DNA from: Candidatus Rokuibacteriota bacterium
GTDB taxonomy: Bacteria > Methylomirabilota > Methylomirabilia > Rokubacteriales > CSP1-6
NCBI GenBank assembly: GCA_016188005.1
Contig: JACPIQ010000084.1
Location: 1 to 59,422 of the forward strand
DNA length: 59,422 nt
Direction: 5' to 3'
Position numbers and translations under genes: made by a program. Shown here piece by piece: positions 1-8,130 of the stretch; positions within the stretch are counted from its first letter, which is position 1, and each line of letters begins with the position of its first letter. The notes beneath the pieces are model-generated. The model was not told the origin of the DNA, made no database searches, and saw only the letters and a list, made by a program, of their open reading frames with translations.

Positions 1-874
1 CGTAGTTGTACGAGAGCCCCACCAGGAGGGCGCCCACGAGGGAGCCCGTGACGCTGCCGAGGCCGCCGAAGATCACGACGATGAAGGCGAAGATGAGCTG
101 CTCGGCGCCCATGGTCGAGCGCACCGACTGGCCGAACATCGCCCACATGAGACCGCCGAGGGCCGCCAGCGCCGAGCCGGCGGCGAAGATGCCCGTGAAG
201 TAGCGGTAGATGTTGTAGCCCATCACCTGGATCATCTCGCCGCTCTCGACCCCGGCCCGGACGATGAGCCCGACCTTGGTCCGGGTGAGCACGAGCAGCA
301 TCGCCACGTAGACGAGGGCGCCGAGCACGATGGCCACCACCGGGAAGCGCAGGACGATCACGTCCGCCACGTCCCAGGAGCCCTGGAAGGCTCCGGGCAG
401 CGGCATCACCTGGTCGTTGGGCCCCCAGACGATGCGGATCAGCTCCTCGAGGACGATGGTGGCCCCGAGCGTGATCAGGATCTGGAACATGTGCTTGCCG
501 TACACCGGCCTCACGATCACGCGCTCCAGGATCACGCCGAGGCCGACGGCCACCAGCATGGCCGCGAGGATGGCCAGGAGCAGCAGGAGGAGGTTGAGCG
601 GAAGCGACGGAGAGGCGGCCCACCCCCAGCGCCCGTCGAGCGCCAGCACCACGCTGAAGCCCACGTAGGCGCCCCAGGAGAAGAGCGCGCCGTGGGCGAA
701 GTTGAGCACGTCCATGAGCCCGAAGATGAGCGTGAGCCCGGAGGCCACCAGGAAGATCAGCATGCCCATGGCCAGCCCGCCGACGGTCAGGGTCGCGTAG
801 GTGCGGGGCTCGATGAAGGCCAGCGGCACGAGCAGGAGGGCCCCGGTGGCGAGCCCCGGCGCAACACCCCTCAT
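1..874 (-). CDS. livH: LivH-type branched-chain amino-acid ABC permease (3' end cut by window edge)
   Basis: Inner-membrane permease of a Liv-type ABC importer. The frame starts at ATG 874-872, overlapping the livF stop by 4 bp (ATGA), and stays open to base 1, so about 291 residues are present and the C-terminus lies outside. The N-terminus is a run of hydrophobic helices. The stretch reading GLTLIFGLMDVLNFAHG is the LivH hallmark, followed by the cytoplasmic-loop region with GVESGEMIQVMGYN. Position as the last visible gene of the binding protein - hydrolase - livG - livF operon supports the call. A second permease (livM) is expected beyond the left edge. Substrate is not determinable; in this family it may be amino acids, amides, urea or aromatic acids. 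Confidence 0.88.
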   Translation of the reverse strand, partial: MRGVAPGLATGALLLVPLAFIEPRTYATLTVGGLAMGMLIFLVASGLTLIFGLMDVLNFAHGALFSWGAYVGFSVVLALDGRWGWAASPSLPLNLLLLLLAILAAMLVAVGLGVILERVIVRPVYGKHMFQILITLGATIVLEELIRIVWGPNDQVMPLPGAFQGSWDVADVIVLRFPVVAIVLGALVYVAMLLVLTRTKVGLIVRAGVESGEMIQVMGYNIYRYFTGIFAAGSALAALGGLMWAMFGQSVRSTMGAEQLIFAFIVVIFGGLGSVTGSLVGALLVGLSYNY

Positions 875-1605
875 ATGCCGAGGTACTTCTTCTTCAGCGC
901 GGCGTCCTCGACCAGCGCCGCCATGGCTCCCGAGTGCACCGTCCGGCCGTCGTCGATCAGGTAGAACCAGTCCCCCAGCGCCCGCGCCATGGCGAAGTTC
1001 TGCTCCACGAGCAGCACCGTGGCGTGCTCCTTCACGGCCCGGAGCGCCTCCACCAGGTGCTCGACGATGATGGGCGCCAGCCCCTTCGACGGCTCGTCGA
1101 CGAGCAGGAGCCGGTTCGGGTTCACGAACGCCCGCGCGATGGAGAGCATCTGCTTCTGACCGCCGCTCAGCGTGCCCGCAGGCGCCCGCCGGAAGCGCTG
1201 GAGGTCCGGGAAGAGCGCGAAGATCTGCTCGAGGCGGTCCCGGCTCTGGGGTCCGTCGGACAGCGTCGCCACGCGCAGGTTCTCGTCCACGCTCAGGCCC
1301 GCGAAGATCCCCTGCCCTTCCGGCACATAGCCCACGCCGAGCCGGACGATCTCGTAGGGCGGCAGGCGGTGGATCTCCCGCCCGGCGTAGCGGATGGCGC
1401 CGCGGGAGGGGTGGAGCAGCCCCACGATGGTGCGCAGGGTGGTGGTCTTGCCTGCCCCGTTCCGCCCCAGGAGCACCGTGCAGGCGTCGGGACGGATCCG
1501 GAGCGAGACGCCCTGCAGGATGTGGTGCTGGCCGATGAAGGTGTGGATGTCGTCCAGCGCCAGGATGGGCTCGGCCCCGACACGGGCCACCGCGGGCTCA
1601 GCCAC
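871..1605 (-). CDS. livF: LivF-type ABC transporter ATP-binding protein
   Basis: Cytoplasmic ATPase of the Liv importer, 244 residues, the normal LivF length. Visible motifs are Walker A (GRNGAGKTT, near residue 48), Q-loop region, signature LSGGQKQ and Walker B LLLVDEPSKGLAP, then the switch His region LLVEQN. Its start overlaps the end of livG by 8 bp and its stop overlaps the livH start by 4 bp, so it is translationally coupled to both. No missing motif, so it should be functional. Confidence 0.95.
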   Translation of the reverse strand: MAEPAVARVGAEPILALDDIHTFIGQHHILQGVSLRIRPDACTVLLGRNGAGKTTTLRTIVGLLHPSRGAIRYAGREIHRLPPYEIVRLGVGYVPEGQGIFAGLSVDENLRVATLSDGPQSRDRLEQIFALFPDLQRFRRAPAGTLSGGQKQMLSIARAFVNPNRLLLVDEPSKGLAPIIVEHLVEALRAVKEHATVLLVEQNFAMARALGDWFYLIDDGRTVHSGAMAALVEDAALKKKYLGI

Positions 1606-2389
1606 CGGCCCCCCCGCCGCCGAAGTACGCGGCCTGGACGGCCGGGTCGGCGCTCACGGCCTCCGGGGGACCCTCGGCGATGAGCCGGCCGTCCTTGAGG
1701 ACGGCGATGGAGTCCGACAGCGCCATCACCATGTCGATCTTGTGCTCCACCAGGAGGACGGTGCGGTCGCGCCGCTCCTTGATCCGCTCGATGAGGCCGA
1801 TGATGGCGGGCACCTCCTCGAGCGACATGCCGGCCGTGGGCTCGTCGAGCAGCAGCACCTCGGGCTCCAGCGCGAGCAGGATGGCCATCTCGAGCTTCCG
1901 CTTCTCGCCATGGGCCAGCTCCGAGGCCGGCGCCCGCCACTTGGACTCCAGCAGCACCGTCTGGAGGATGGCGTAGGCCCGGTCCTCCAGCTCCGGGAAG
2001 CTCCGGTAGTGGCGCCACACGTTGAAGCGGAGGCGCGCCCGGGCCTGCGCGGCCAGCCGCACGTTCTCCAGCACGGACAGCGTGGCGAAGATGTTGGTGA
2101 GCTGGAAGGAGCGCCCGATCCCGAGCGCGGTCCGGGCCGAGGCGCGAAGGCCGGTCACGTCCCGGCCCTTGAAGTACACGCGCCCCTCGGTGGGGCGGTA
2201 CTGGCCGCTGAGGAGGTTGAAGAAGGTGGTCTTGCCGGCGCCATTGGGGCCGATGATGGACGTGAGCGCGCGAGGCCTGATCGACAGCGTCACGTGATCC
2301 ACCGCCACGTGGCCGCCGAAGCGGATGGTGAGATCCCGCGTCGAGATGACCGGCGGCTCGCCGCCTCGCTCCGCTCGGGGGATCACCAT
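1598..2389 (-). CDS. livG: LivG-type ABC transporter ATP-binding protein
   Basis: Second ATPase of the Liv importer, 263 residues. Walker A GPNGAGKTT, family motif IGRSFQLTNIF, signature region ASELAHGEKRKLEMA (the usual LSYG is replaced by LAHG), Walker B VLLLDEPTAGMS and the terminal VEHKIDMV motif are present. The frame is open farther upstream to 2653, but family homology begins at residue 15 (ISTRDLTIRFGG). I choose ATG 2389, which lies inside a dispersed repeat: the first dozen residues (MVIPRAERGGEPP) are repeat-encoded. The repeat also supplies a GAGG about 10 nt upstream. The native start seems to have been replaced by the repeat. Confidence 0.93.
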   Translation of the reverse strand: MVIPRAERGGEPPVISTRDLTIRFGGHVAVDHVTLSIRPRALTSIIGPNGAGKTTFFNLLSGQYRPTEGRVYFKGRDVTGLRASARTALGIGRSFQLTNIFATLSVLENVRLAAQARARLRFNVWRHYRSFPELEDRAYAILQTVLLESKWRAPASELAHGEKRKLEMAILLALEPEVLLLDEPTAGMSLEEVPAIIGLIERIKERRDRTVLLVEHKIDMVMALSDSIAVLKDGRLIAEGPPEAVSADPAVQAAYFGGGGAGG

Positions 2390-2426
2390 ATCCGCTCGCC
2401 TCGCCGTGAGGCACGGCTCAGCTCGC
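2363..2426 (-). repeat. Dispersed start-codon-carrying repeat, copy 1
   Basis: Read on the minus strand this 64-bp element has GCGAGCTGAG, then CGAGGCGAGCG, a short spacer, ATG, NNN, ATC, and CGAGCGGAGCGAGGC. It aligns end to end with the 69-bp tandem units at 20126-20364 and with 47017-47075. Its ATG is the livG start. Confidence 0.85.
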
Positions 2427-2448
2427 CCTGCAACGTCACGCTCAGGCG

Positions 2449-3285
2449 CTATCTCCCCTTCAGGAAGGCGCGGAGCGCGGTCCTGACGCGGGGGTTCTTC
2501 CCCAGCAGCACCGTGTAGTGGTTGGTGTGCGGCACCACCACCAGCTTCGACCGCGGGATCCCCGCGGCCATGGCCCGCCCCTCCTCCTGCGTCATGAGGC
2601 AGTCGGTGGGCGTCAGGAGCCCGTCGGGGGCGCGGAAGATCAGGGTGGGGCACTTCACCTGGTGGTGGAGCACCCAGAGGCGCTCCCGCTGGAGATTGCG
2701 CAGCTCCTCCTCGATGGCGTGCTTGGCGACCTTCGAGCGGACGGCGCCCGACGGGAGCGTCTCCACATCGTAGCGGAAGTAGCGCTCCAGGTAATCGTTC
2801 CAGCGGCCCTCGAACATCGGGAAGCTCCGGAGCAGCCCGAGGAACGTCTCGAGAGACGGGAACTCCATCCCCAGCCGGTTGATGGCCGGCGCCAGGGAGT
2901 CGAGCACCTCCGCCCGGACGTCGAGCCCGCCATCCACCAGGACGAGCCTGGAGACGCGGCCCGGGTGGCGCGCCGCGAAGCGGACGCCGATATGGGCGCC
3001 CAGGGAATGCCCCATGATCACGGCCTTCTTGAGCTCGAAGCGGTCGAGCAGGCCGAGGAGATCCGCGCAGTGATGCTCGAGGCTGTAGCCCGACTCCGGC
3101 TTGTCGCTCTCCCCGCGCCCGCGGAGATCATAGGCGATGAGCCGGTGGTCGGGAGCGAGCGCATCGGCCATGCTCGCCCAGCAGGTGTGATTGGCCGTGA
3201 GGCCGTGCACGCACACCAGCGCCGGGCCCCGGCCCGGCCACTCGTGCGCGGCCAGCGAGAGACCGTCGACGGCGACGCGGGTCAT
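2449..3285 (-). CDS. Alpha/beta-fold hydrolase
   Basis: 278 residues, normal length for the family. It has the oxyanion region VHGLTAN, the nucleophile elbow GHSLGA, an acid in the later strand and a candidate catalytic His in PHTNHYTVLLG. It sits 13 bp after the binding-protein gene and 59 bp before livG in the same operon, so it probably acts on the imported compound, for example hydrolysing an ester or amide. The gap to livG is filled largely by a repeat. Substrate is unknown. Confidence 0.85.
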   Translation of the reverse strand: MTRVAVDGLSLAAHEWPGRGPALVCVHGLTANHTCWASMADALAPDHRLIAYDLRGRGESDKPESGYSLEHHCADLLGLLDRFELKKAVIMGHSLGAHIGVRFAARHPGRVSRLVLVDGGLDVRAEVLDSLAPAINRLGMEFPSLETFLGLLRSFPMFEGRWNDYLERYFRYDVETLPSGAVRSKVAKHAIEEELRNLQRERLWVLHHQVKCPTLIFRAPDGLLTPTDCLMTQEEGRAMAAGIPRSKLVVVPHTNHYTVLLGKNPRVRTALRAFLKGR

Positions 3286-3298
3286 GGCGTGCCCCCCG

Positions 3299-4504
3299 CT
3301 ACCGCTTGTTGAGGATTGGGGGCGCCGTCTCCTGGGGGGACAGCTCCTTGAGCAGGCTCGGCACGAGCCAGGGCACGTCCGGCTTCGAGACGAACTTGAA
3401 GGCGTACATCGACTGCAGGGCCTGGTGGTCCTCCTTGCGGAAGATCATCTTTCCCTTGGGGGTGTTGAACTCCATGCCCTCCATGGCCGCGATGAGCTTC
3501 TCCGTGTCCGTGCCGCCCGCCTTCCGGATGGCCGTCACCGCCGCCATGGCCGCCGCGAAGCCGCCACAGGTGAAGAAGTCGGGCGGCTGCTTGAAGCGCG
3601 TCTGATGCTCCTTGACCAGCCAGTCGTTCATCGGGTTCTTCGGCAGCTCGTGGTAGTAGTATGCGCCACCCACCATGCCCTCGAGCCCCATGGCCTTCAT
3701 GGCCTTGAGCACGTCCAGCACGTTGCTGCCGCTCGCCAGCGTGATCCCGTACTTGTCCAGGCGGTTGGCGACGAGCTGCGGGAAGGGGCCCCCCTTGCCC
3801 GCCCAGATCACGAACACGTACTTGGCCCCCGGCTTGTCCTTGAGTGCCCCGATGATCTTCTGGATGGACGCCGTGAAGTCGGTGGCCTGGATGGGCGCGT
3901 ACTCCTCGTGGACGACCTTGGCGCCGAGCTTCTCCACCGCGGCCTTGTAGGCGGCCACGCCGTCCTTCCCGAAGGCGTAGTCCTGGGCGATGGTGGCGAT
4001 GGACACGCCCGGCTTGGCCACGGCCAGCGCGTTGGCGATGGCGTCCTGCCCGGAGTTGCGGCCGGTGCGGAAGATGTAGCGGTTCCAGTGCTCGCCGGTG
4101 ATGCTGTCGGCCACGGCGGGCTCGACGATCAGCACCTTCTTGAACTCCGCCGCCACCGGGAGCACGGCCAGCGCCGCGGCGCTGCTGGTCGTCCCCACCA
4201 CGAGGTCCACCTTGTCGTCGGCGTACAGCTTGGTCACCTTCTGCTTGGCCACGTCGGGCTTGAGCTGGTCGTCCTCGATGAGGAGCTCGATCTTGCGCCC
4301 CAGGAGCTCCAGCTTGCCGCCCGTCGCATGCTCGAGGCCCAGCTTGAAGCCGGTGATGACCTGCTTGGCGTACACCTCGAAGGGGCCGCTGATCCCCTGG
4401 ACCAGGCCGATCTTGATGGGCCCCTGCGCCTGGGCCGAGCCCGGCCAGAGGAGCCCCAGACCTAGCAACCCTGCGCCGACCATTGCCGTCCACCTGGTTC
4501 TCAT
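3299..4504 (-). CDS. Periplasmic branched-chain amino-acid-type substrate-binding protein
   Basis: 401 residues with a cleavable signal peptide (MRTRWTAM then a Leu-rich core ending at AQA). The mature part opens with the Peripla_BP_6 motif IKIGLVQGISGPFEVYAKQ and continues through EDDQLKPDVAKQKVTKL and VVGTTSSAAALAV. The frame is open 139 codons farther upstream, but the start at 4504 is fixed by the signal peptide and by GGAGG 8 nt upstream. It heads the Liv operon (downstream: hydrolase, livG, livF, livH) and lies 91 bp after the patatin gene. Ligand unknown. Confidence 0.93.
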   Translation of the reverse strand: MRTRWTAMVGAGLLGLGLLWPGSAQAQGPIKIGLVQGISGPFEVYAKQVITGFKLGLEHATGGKLELLGRKIELLIEDDQLKPDVAKQKVTKLYADDKVDLVVGTTSSAAALAVLPVAAEFKKVLIVEPAVADSITGEHWNRYIFRTGRNSGQDAIANALAVAKPGVSIATIAQDYAFGKDGVAAYKAAVEKLGAKVVHEEYAPIQATDFTASIQKIIGALKDKPGAKYVFVIWAGKGGPFPQLVANRLDKYGITLASGSNVLDVLKAMKAMGLEGMVGGAYYYHELPKNPMNDWLVKEHQTRFKQPPDFFTCGGFAAAMAAVTAIRKAGGTDTEKLIAAMEGMEFNTPKGKMIFRKEDHQALQSMYAFKFVSKPDVPWLVPSLLKELSPQETAPPILNKR

Positions 4505-4595
4505 TGGCCCTTCCTCCGTTGATCCGGCTCCTGGCCGGACCTGGCTTGCGTGACCGCCCCGGCTGCCATTGCCCTGGCAGCCGGGGGGCACCGTA

Positions 4596-5690
4596 TCAGG
4601 AGTTACGCAGCGCGTCAAGGTGAAACACGCCTCGCCAGACCGAGGCCAGCCGGCGGCCGAAGCCCGCTCCCGGGCCCGCCAGCCACTGCTTCGTCGAGCT
4701 ATAACCGAACTGCAGCGCGAGCCGGCTCGCCTCGAAGCCCATGGAGGGGCCGAAGAGAGGGGAGTCGCCCGGCGGCGGCTGGAGCAGATGGATCTCCACG
4801 TCCGGCCGGCGCAGGGCCAGCTCGCGCAGCCCCAGCTCCAGGAGATTCTGGCTGTTGATGCGTCCCACCTGCTCGAGGATGCCGTAGAACCCGTGCTTCC
4901 GGAGCGGCGGCGGCTCGTCACCCAGGGCCCGGAGGGGCACCAGCGGATTCACCACCAGGACGAGCCTGGCGCCGGCGTCGACGGCGAGATCGGTGTGCCC
5001 CGTGTGCCCCACGTCGCCATCCACGTAGTCGCGCCCGCCCACCGTGAAGGGAGCGAAGAAGCCGGGAATGGCCGAGGACGCCGCGATGGCCTCCGAGATC
5101 GGCGTCTCCGCGCGCCGACCCACGCCGAAGACCACCCGCTCCGCCCGATCGAGGTCCATCGCGGGGATCATGAGCGTCCGCGGACACCTGCGGAAATCGT
5201 TCGACAGCCCCTTGAGCGAGAAGGTGCGCCGCATGAACTCCTCGAGCTGCCTCACCGAGAAGAACCCGTCGGGCATGCTGTCCTGGCTGCGCGCGAGCAG
5301 GTCCGGCCAGTCGAGGCCGAACCCCCTCACCAGATTCTTGCCCACCGCCCAGATGAGCTGGGCGAAGTTGCGGGCGGCCCCGGCGAAGGCCCCCTTGTGG
5401 AAGACCGAGCTCCGCTGGAAGTTCAGCGGGTCGTCGCGCCCGTCCTCGAGGATCCGGTAGAGCGTGAGCGGCGGCACCCCGTTGGCCATGAGCGCGGCGA
5501 CGACCGAGCCGGCGCTCGACCCCACGTAGAGGTCGAAGTCGTTGGCGCGGAACTCCGGGAGGTCCTCGTCCAGCGCGGCCAGCGCGCCCACCTCGTACAT
5601 GCCGCCGATGACGCCGCCCCCCGCCAGCACCAGCGCCCGCTTGGCGGGAGCGCGGCGCCCCGGCAGGCGGGCCAGCCATTCCCTCAGCAC
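4596..5690 (-). CDS. Patatin-like phospholipase
   Basis: 364 residues, predicted acyl hydrolase with a Ser/Asp dyad. Visible are the oxyanion loop AGGGVIGG (residues 23-30), nucleophile elbow GSSAG with Ser59, and the Asp motif DYVDGD (DGD in place of the commoner DGG). No ATG is suitably placed; I chose GTG 5690, preceded by GAGGAGGGG and 11 bp after the KAS III stop. Same-strand packing behind MFS and KAS III-like genes suggests a small lipid or acyl-metabolism operon. No signal peptide is obvious, so it is likely cytoplasmic or membrane-associated. Confidence 0.88.
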   Translation of the reverse strand: MLREWLARLPGRRAPAKRALVLAGGGVIGGMYEVGALAALDEDLPEFRANDFDLYVGSSAGSVVAALMANGVPPLTLYRILEDGRDDPLNFQRSSVFHKGAFAGAARNFAQLIWAVGKNLVRGFGLDWPDLLARSQDSMPDGFFSVRQLEEFMRRTFSLKGLSNDFRRCPRTLMIPAMDLDRAERVVFGVGRRAETPISEAIAASSAIPGFFAPFTVGGRDYVDGDVGHTGHTDLAVDAGARLVLVVNPLVPLRALGDEPPPLRKHGFYGILEQVGRINSQNLLELGLRELALRRPDVEIHLLQPPPGDSPLFGPSMGFEASRLALQFGYSSTKQWLAGPGAGFGRRLASVWRGVFHLDALRNS

Positions 5691-5701
5691 CGCGCCCCTC
5701 C

Positions 5702-6805
5702 TCACCAGCGGATGAGGGTCGCTCCCCAGGAGAAGCCGGTCCCGAAGGCGGCCAGCAGGATCAGGTCTCCGTCCTTGATCCGGCCCTGCGTCAACGCCTC
5801 GTGGAGGCAAATGGGGACCGACGCGGCGGCCGTGTTGCCGTAGCGCTCGAGGTTGTTGTACGCGCGCTCGCGGGGAATCTTGAAGGTCTCCGCCACGGCC
5901 TCGATGATCCGCATGTTCGCCTGGTGGAAGATGAACAGGTCCACATCCGACGCCTGGAGCGCATTGGCCTCCAGGCACTCCCGCACCACCTCGCGAAAGC
6001 GGCGCACGGCCTGGACGAAGACGGTCCGCCCGTTCATGCGCGGGAGCGAGCGCCCGTCCTCGATCTTCTTCTTCGAGACCGGCGGGAAGGTCGAGGAGCC
6101 CCACAGCTCCCCTGCCAGCGCGTCGAGGTGGGACCCGTCGGAATGGAGATGATGGGACAGGAGGCCCCGGCGCGTCCCGGTGGCCGGGGCCTCCTCGGCC
6201 TGGAGCACCGCCGCACCCGCCCCGTCGGCGAAGAGCACGGCCATGTCGCGCCCGATGTCGGTGTAGTCGAACATCGAGGAGAGCAGCTCGGCCCCCACCA
6301 CGAGCACCCGGTCGAACATGCCGCCCCGGATGAACTGGTCGCCCATGGCGAGACCGTAGATGAACCCCGCGCAGCCCTGCTGCAGGTTGAAGACCGGCGT
6401 GGTCGTCAGCCCCAGCTTGCCCTGGAGCACGCAGCCCGTGTGGGGGTAGGCGAAGTCGGGAAGGGTGGAGGAGTCGATGATGCAGTCCAGATCCTCGGCC
6501 CTGAGCCCCGCGTGCTTGAGCGCCATGCGCGAGGCCTCCAGGGCCAGGTCCGAGACCATGAGCGTGGAATCGATGCTGCCGTCGAGCCCGTGGTCGCGCA
6601 CGTCGCGCATGAAGGCGGTCTTGTCGGGGGCCTCCGCGAGCCGGAGCAGCATCCGGTAGGTGTCCGGAGACATCCGGCGCTCCCGGATGCCCGTGCGCTG
6701 GGTGATCCACTCGTCGCTGGTGTCCATGCACCGGGAGAGCAGCGCATTGTCCACGACGCACTCCGGCACCGCCATGCCCGTTGCGATGATCCGCGCGATC
6801 TTCAT
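5702..6805 (-). CDS. 3-oxoacyl-ACP synthase III (FabH)-like condensing enzyme
   Basis: 367 residues. Thiolase-fold synthase with Cys145 in NLQQGCAGF, His in FHQAN and Asn in YGNTAAAS, so the Cys-His-Asn triad is complete. An extra segment at roughly residues 45-80 (MSPDTY to GSIDS) makes it longer than FabH of about 320 residues. Such insert-bearing homologues are often not the housekeeping FabH but make special acyl products. Separated by 4 bp from the MFS gene and 11 bp from patatin, so the three are probably cotranscribed. Confidence 0.88.
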   Translation of the reverse strand: MKIARIIATGMAVPECVVDNALLSRCMDTSDEWITQRTGIRERRMSPDTYRMLLRLAEAPDKTAFMRDVRDHGLDGSIDSTLMVSDLALEASRMALKHAGLRAEDLDCIIDSSTLPDFAYPHTGCVLQGKLGLTTTPVFNLQQGCAGFIYGLAMGDQFIRGGMFDRVLVVGAELLSSMFDYTDIGRDMAVLFADGAGAAVLQAEEAPATGTRRGLLSHHLHSDGSHLDALAGELWGSSTFPPVSKKKIEDGRSLPRMNGRTVFVQAVRRFREVVRECLEANALQASDVDLFIFHQANMRIIEAVAETFKIPRERAYNNLERYGNTAAASVPICLHEALTQGRIKDGDLILLAAFGTGFSWGATLIRW

Positions 6806-6809
6806 GCGG

Positions 6810-8093
6810 CTACTGCCCTCCAGCCACCGGCTGGGCCCGGGGCATCGGCGCGGGCCGCCGGCCCTCCTGGATGGTCGCGGCCAGTCCCGCCCCCACCAGG
6901 AGGAGCGCGCACGCCGATCCGAACGCGGCGCCGTAGCCCCCGGTCAGGTCGAAGAGGAAGCCCGCCAGCCAGGAGCCCAGCGCCGCACCCACCTGGTGAG
7001 AGAGAAAGATCAGCCCGAAGATGGAGCCCACGGAGAAGCGCCCGAAGATGTCCGCCGTCAACGCCGACGACATGGCGAGGCTCCCCGACAGGCCCAGTCC
7101 GCCGATGGCCGCCACGATCATGAGCGTCACCGGATCCTGAACGAGAAAGAGCAGGCTGAAGGCCCCGGCCCGGAGGAGATACACGGCGGCCAGGACTGGT
7201 TTCCGCCCGTAGCGATCCGAGATGACTCCCAGCGCCATGCCGCCGCCGATGCTCGTCAGGCCGAGGAAGCCGATGGCGGAGGAGGCCGTCATGGCGTGGA
7301 AGCCGTGGTCCGTCAGCATGGGCACGCCGTGGGCGGAGAGCAGGCTCATGGAGAAGCCGCAGTTGAAGAGCCCGCCCGCGAGCTGCCAGAAGGAGGGCAC
7401 CTGGAGCGCGGCCGCCACCGTGGTCCGCTCGAGCGCCGGGATCACCCCCTCGACCGCCGGCTCGGGCACCAGGCCATCGGGGTGGAGACCCAGGTCGCTC
7501 GGGTCGTCGCGCAGGAGCCAGAGCGACAGCGGCAGCGTGACGACGACCGCCGCGACGCCCATGATCAGGTAGCTGGCGCGCCAGCCGAACGTGAGGATGC
7601 ACCACATGACGATCGGCACGAGGAAGGACATGCCGGCCATCGAGGCGGCCGAGAGCACGCTCACCGCCGTCCCCCGCCGCTTGACGAACCAGCGCGCGAG
7701 GGTCGCCGAGGCGACGACGTGTCCGGTGGCCGCCAGCCCCAGCGCCACCAGCACGCCGTAGAACAGGACGAACTGCCAGTAGGAGGTCATCATCCCCGTG
7801 AGCGCGAGGGAGCCGCCCACCAGGACACCGCCCGCGGAGCAGACGAGGCGGGCGCCGAAGCGGTCCACCAGGCGGCCCACCACGGGCATGAAGGCGCCGT
7901 AGAGGAAGAGCGAGAGGGAGACGACGAGCGAGAAGGTCCCGCGGTCCACCCCGAGATCAGCGGCCACGGGCTTGAGGAAGGGGCCCACGGTGAAGCGGAC
8001 GCCGGTGGAGAGGAAGGTGATGAGAGCGAAGGCCCCGGCGACCCACCAGCCGTAATAGATGTGCCCGGGGGCCGCCCGGTCATGGCGTGCCAT
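6810..8093 (-). CDS. Major facilitator superfamily transporter
   Basis: 427 residues with about 12 hydrophobic helices. The start YYGWWVAGAFALITFLSTGVRF and the loop motif GRLVDRFGAR resemble the oxalate/formate-antiporter-like or monocarboxylate branch. An alternative GTG start lies 6 nt upstream at 8099. On the minus strand a TATAGT lies at 8108-8103, about 9 nt before ATG 8093, so the message may be nearly leaderless. First gene of the MFS - KAS III - patatin run, divergent from the NagZ-like gene 37 bp away. Substrate unknown. Confidence 0.9.
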   Translation of the reverse strand: MARHDRAAPGHIYYGWWVAGAFALITFLSTGVRFTVGPFLKPVAADLGVDRGTFSLVVSLSLFLYGAFMPVVGRLVDRFGARLVCSAGGVLVGGSLALTGMMTSYWQFVLFYGVLVALGLAATGHVVASATLARWFVKRRGTAVSVLSAASMAGMSFLVPIVMWCILTFGWRASYLIMGVAAVVVTLPLSLWLLRDDPSDLGLHPDGLVPEPAVEGVIPALERTTVAAALQVPSFWQLAGGLFNCGFSMSLLSAHGVPMLTDHGFHAMTASSAIGFLGLTSIGGGMALGVISDRYGRKPVLAAVYLLRAGAFSLLFLVQDPVTLMIVAAIGGLGLSGSLAMSSALTADIFGRFSVGSIFGLIFLSHQVGAALGSWLAGFLFDLTGGYGAAFGSACALLLVGAGLAATIQEGRRPAPMPRAQPVAGGQ

Positions 8094-8130
8094 CGTCACG
8101 TCACTATACGCCGCGTGCTATCATTCCGCC

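Noticed and set aside
1293-2414. Long minus-strand ORF of 373 codons overlapping livF and livG
   Set aside because: Gly/Ala/Arg/Pro-rich shadow in the wrong frame; the livG and livF frames contain all ABC motifs.
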